A stretch of 8,234 nt of DNA from positions 11,103 to 19,336 of the forward strand of contig DFQD01000085.1 of assembly GCA_002377605.1 (NCBI GenBank), in the 5' to 3' direction. Numbering within the stretch: position 1 is the first letter of the stretch; each line of letters starts with the position of its first letter. Position numbers and translations under genes: made by a program. This DNA is from Gammaproteobacteria bacterium UBA3498 (GTDB lineage: Bacteria > Pseudomonadota > Gammaproteobacteria > Pseudomonadales > Pseudohongiellaceae). Below the pieces are notes generated by a model. It did no database searches. It worked only from the letters and a program-made list of their open reading frames with translations, and had not been told where the DNA came from. This document shows positions 6,380 to 8,234 of the stretch, piece by piece.

Positions 6380-6410
6380 GAGCGATTTTTTAAAATGGCA
6401 TATTACGGAG
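6337..6410 (+). promoter_or_regulatory. Structured rpsO leader: candidate S15 autoregulatory element with possible pseudoknot
   Basis: Three helices can be drawn. Helix A is TTGCACG (6355-6361) with CGTGTGA (6373-6379), seven pairs with tandem U-G and G-U next to C-G pairs. Helix B is ATCGCT (6337-6342) with AGCGAT (6381-6386), six perfect pairs running into T6387-6391. Helix C is TAATATG (6348-6354) with CATATTA (6399-6405), seven perfect pairs ending right before the Shine-Dalgarno GGAG (6407-6410). B and C cross, so they form either a pseudoknot or two alternative states. In E. coli, S15 represses rpsO by stabilising an mRNA pseudoknot at the ribosome binding site, and G-U/G-C pairs are part of its recognition. 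Equivalence here is inferred. Helix B plus its T-run could also act as a terminator. Confidence 0.5.
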
Positions 6411-6417
6411 AAATAAA

Positions 6418-6687
6418 ATGGCTTTATCAGCTGAACAGAAAGAAACAATCATTAAAGAATATGCATTAGGAGAAGGCGACACTGGCTCACCTGAAGTTCA
6501 GGTTGCTCTATTAACTGCAAACATTAATGAATTGCAAGCTCACTTCAAAGAGCATATCCATGACCACCATTCACGACGCGGTTTAATCCGTATGGTGAAT
6601 AGCAGAAGAAAGTTGCTTGACTATCTTAAGAGGAAAAATGTCGAAAGATATTCTTCTCTAGTTCAACGACTAGGACTGCGTCGGTAG
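6418..6687 (+). CDS. rpsO: 30S ribosomal protein S15
   Basis: S15 is a primary 16S rRNA-binding protein of the central domain. It binds the helix 20-22 junction, nucleates the platform and forms an intersubunit bridge. The protein is 89 aa, the same length as E. coli S15 counted with Met. Recognisable segments are the GDTGSPEVQVALLT motif (20-33), HIHDHHSRRGLIRMVNSRRK (46-65, with the HHSRRGL core) and LLDYLKRKN, ending in GLRR. The ATG at 6418 has GGAG at 6407-6410, seven bases away. It probably has its own promoter in the 175-bp gap after truB, and the leader fits S15 autoregulation. A T-run starts directly after the stop codon. Confidence 0.98.
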   Translation: MALSAEQKETIIKEYALGEGDTGSPEVQVALLTANINELQAHFKEHIHDHHSRRGLIRMVNSRRKLLDYLKRKNVERYSSLVQRLGLRR

Positions 6688-6693
6688 TTTTTT
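6669..6693 (+). terminator. Weak terminator-like structure overlapping the rpsO 3' end
   Basis: ACTA (6669-6672) can pair with TAGT (6685-6688), and inside it GAC (6674-6676) with GTC (6680-6682) around TGC, separated by a small internal loop. The run T6688-6693 starts at the stem base. E. coli has a partial terminator between rpsO and pnp, so something here is expected. This stem is weak and uses coding sequence, so the call is uncertain. Confidence 0.3.
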
Positions 6694-6714
6694 ATTTAAT
6701 TAGTATTTATTACT

Positions 6715-6754
6715 GGGACGCTGCGTTCGACGTAGGAATCAGGCGCACGTTTTG
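6715..6754 (+). promoter_or_regulatory. pnp leader hairpin region, candidate RNase III/PNPase autoregulation site
   Basis: Two exclusive folds are visible. The long one pairs ACG (6718-6720) with CGT (6748-6750) and TGCG (6722-6725) with CGCA (6744-6747), with C6721 bulged and G-U pairs extending outward (6715-6717 with 6751-6753). The short one pairs CTGCGT (6721-6726) with ACGTAG (6730-6735) around TCG. In E. coli the pnp leader is a stem-loop cut by RNase III, after which PNPase represses its own mRNA. The position is right; the stem is shorter than I would expect for RNase III, so the role is inferred. Confidence 0.35.
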
Positions 6755-6774
6755 AATTAGTAGGAAAAGAGAAT

Positions 6775-8234
6775 ATGTTTAATCCAGTAACCAAAACCTT
6801 TCAATATGGAAATCAAACAGTAACACTAGAAACAGGCAAAATTGCCAGACAAGCTACAGGCGCTGTCGTAGTAAAAATAAATGATATTCAAGTGCTGGCA
6901 ACTGTAGTTGGAAAAAAACAAGCTAATCCCGGACAAGGATTTTTCCCCTTAACAGTTAACTATCAGGAAAAAACCTACGCCGTAGGAAAGATACCAGGCG
7001 GCTTCTTTAAACGAGAAGGCCGTCCAACAGAAAAAGAAACTCTGACTTCGCGTTTAATTGACAGACCAATCAGGCCTCTTTTTCCAAAGGGGTTCATGAA
7101 TGAGGTACAGGTTATTTGTACTGTTACCTCAGGTGGTAAAGATGAAGATCCGGATATAGCTTCAATGATCGGCGCATCCGCGGCCTTGGCTATTTCAGGA
7201 ATACCGTTCGCAGAGCCAATTGGTGTTGCCAGAGTCGGCTATGACGCCGAAGTTGGTTATACCTTGAACCCAAGCTACGAACAGTTAGAAAACTCACTGC
7301 TTGATATGGTTGTAGCAGGAACTCAATCTGCCGTATTGATGGTGGAATCAGAAGCTAAGCAACTAACAGAGGATCAAATGTTAGGAGCTGTTCTCTATGC
7401 TCATCAGGAAATGCAGGTTGTGATCAATGCAATTAATGAGCTCAAAGCAGAAGCTGGTAAGGAGCCATGGGATTGGCAGCCACCTGAAGAAAACACAACT
7501 CTTAAGAATGCGATCGCCGAGAAGTTCGGTGTAGGTGTGGCTTCTGCTTATCAAGTTTCTGAAAAGATGAAGCGCTATGATGCTGTTGATGAACTTCGGC
7601 AAAAAGCTGTTGCTGAATTAGCAGATGAAGAGGCAGGCGTCAGCGAAGGTGAAATAGCTGAAGTATTTGGTGCTTTAGAAAAGAGCACCGTGCGAAACCG
7701 CATTCTAGACGGCGAGCCACGTATCGACGGTCGCGATACAAAGACAGTTAGAAATATCCATGTAGAAACCGGTGTTCTACCAAAAGCTCACGGTTCTGCA
7801 TTGTTTACTCGTGGCGAAACTCAAGCTTTGGTTGTAACGACTTTGGGCCCAGTGCGCGATGCGCAGATCATCGAAGATCTTAGTGGCTCTAGGAAAGATC
7901 CTTTTATGTTGCATTACAACTTCCCTCCATTTTCAGTTGGTGAAGCTGGCTTCATGGGTGGACCAAAGCGCCGTGAAATCGGACACGGTCGTTTAGCTCG
8001 TCGTGGTGTAGCGGCGGTAATGCCAGCGGAAGAAGATTTCCCATATGCCATTCGCGTGGTTTCGGAAATCACTGAATCAAACGGTTCATCATCGATGGCT
8101 AGTGTTTGTGGTAGCAGCTTATCCATGATGGATGCAGGTGTACCAGTATCTGCACCAGTTGCTGGGATCGCTATGGGGCTTATAAAAGAAGGCGAGCGCT
8201 TCGCGGTACTCACTGACATCCTCGGTGATGAAGA
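6775..8234 (+). CDS. pnp: Polyribonucleotide nucleotidyltransferase (PNPase), 3' truncated by window end
   Basis: PNPase degrades RNA 3' to 5' by phosphorolysis and, in proteobacteria, joins the RNase E degradosome. The ATG at 6775 has AGGAA at 6762-6766, eight bases away, and gives MFNPVTKTFQYG, matching E. coli MLNPIVRKFQYG. The window holds 486 full codons of the roughly 700 usual. Visible parts are the first RNase PH domain (about 1-145, with FFPLTVNYQEKTYAVGKIPGG and RLIDRPIRPLFP), the helical linker (about 225-305) and much of the second, catalytic RNase PH domain (GEPRIDGR 313-320, PKRREIGHGRLARRG 397-411, SNGSSSMASVCG 435-446). By alignment with E. coli the catalytic Asp residues should be at 487 and 493. 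Codon 487 starts GA at the last two bases, so neither is fully visible. The KH and S1 domains lie beyond the window. Confidence 0.98.
   Translation, partial: MFNPVTKTFQYGNQTVTLETGKIARQATGAVVVKINDIQVLATVVGKKQANPGQGFFPLTVNYQEKTYAVGKIPGGFFKREGRPTEKETLTSRLIDRPIRPLFPKGFMNEVQVICTVTSGGKDEDPDIASMIGASAALAISGIPFAEPIGVARVGYDAEVGYTLNPSYEQLENSLLDMVVAGTQSAVLMVESEAKQLTEDQMLGAVLYAHQEMQVVINAINELKAEAGKEPWDWQPPEENTTLKNAIAEKFGVGVASAYQVSEKMKRYDAVDELRQKAVAELADEEAGVSEGEIAEVFGALEKSTVRNRILDGEPRIDGRDTKTVRNIHVETGVLPKAHGSALFTRGETQALVVTTLGPVRDAQIIEDLSGSRKDPFMLHYNFPPFSVGEAGFMGGPKRREIGHGRLARRGVAAVMPAEEDFPYAIRVVSEITESNGSSSMASVCGSSLSMMDAGVPVSAPVAGIAMGLIKEGERFAVLTDILGDE

Noticed and set aside
7914..8219. 101-codon open frame on the - strand
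   Set aside because: It is antisense to the highly conserved catalytic part of pnp, with no recognisable product.

Overview
This window is a stretch of gammaproteobacterial chromosome carrying the conserved translation, transcription and RNA-processing cluster tRNA-fMet - rimP - nusA - infB - rbfA - truB - rpsO - pnp, all on the + strand. Gene order matches the E. coli metY-rimP-nusA-infB-rbfA-truB-rpsO-pnp locus, and the proteins read as orthologues along their whole length. Together with the 3' CCA encoded in the tRNA, the two-AR-domain NusA of about 496 residues and the long IF2 with a charged linker, this points to a gammaproteobacterium. The moderately AT-leaning codon use and sequence details such as an RbfA insertion argue against a close relative of the enterics. 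I cannot name a genus.

Layout. Positions 1-56 are the 3' part of the initiator tRNA; its 5' end lies outside the window. Positions 57-234 have no gene but are rich in structure: a 12-bp hairpin right after the tRNA, a small GC hairpin, an intrinsic terminator at 148-168 that fits a rimP leader attenuator, and an AT-rich hairpin just before the rimP ribosome binding site. Then follow rimP (235-687, GTG start), nusA (741-2240), infB (2275-4836), rbfA (4848-5279) and truB (5325-6242, GTG start), separated by 11-53 bp, as in one transcription unit. The 175-bp truB-rpsO gap (6243-6417) holds a candidate promoter and a structured rpsO leader with a possible pseudoknot next to the Shine-Dalgarno sequence. 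After rpsO (6418-6687) an 87-bp gap with foldable sequence leads into pnp (6775 to the window end). pnp is cut at codon 487, just where the first catalytic aspartate is expected.

How the genes work together. The initiator tRNA and IF2 act in translation initiation. RimP and RbfA mature the 30S subunit, and S15 is a primary 16S-binding protein of its platform. TruB makes pseudouridine 55 in tRNA. NusA couples RNA polymerase to pausing, termination and antitermination. PNPase degrades RNA and in E. coli represses its own leader.

I see no undescribed multi-gene system, mobile element, CRISPR array or foreign island. The points worth a second look are small: the leader RNAs before rimP, rpsO and pnp, a perfect 25-nt palindrome inside nusA, an acidic insertion in RbfA, and loss of a normally conserved proline in TruB motif I.
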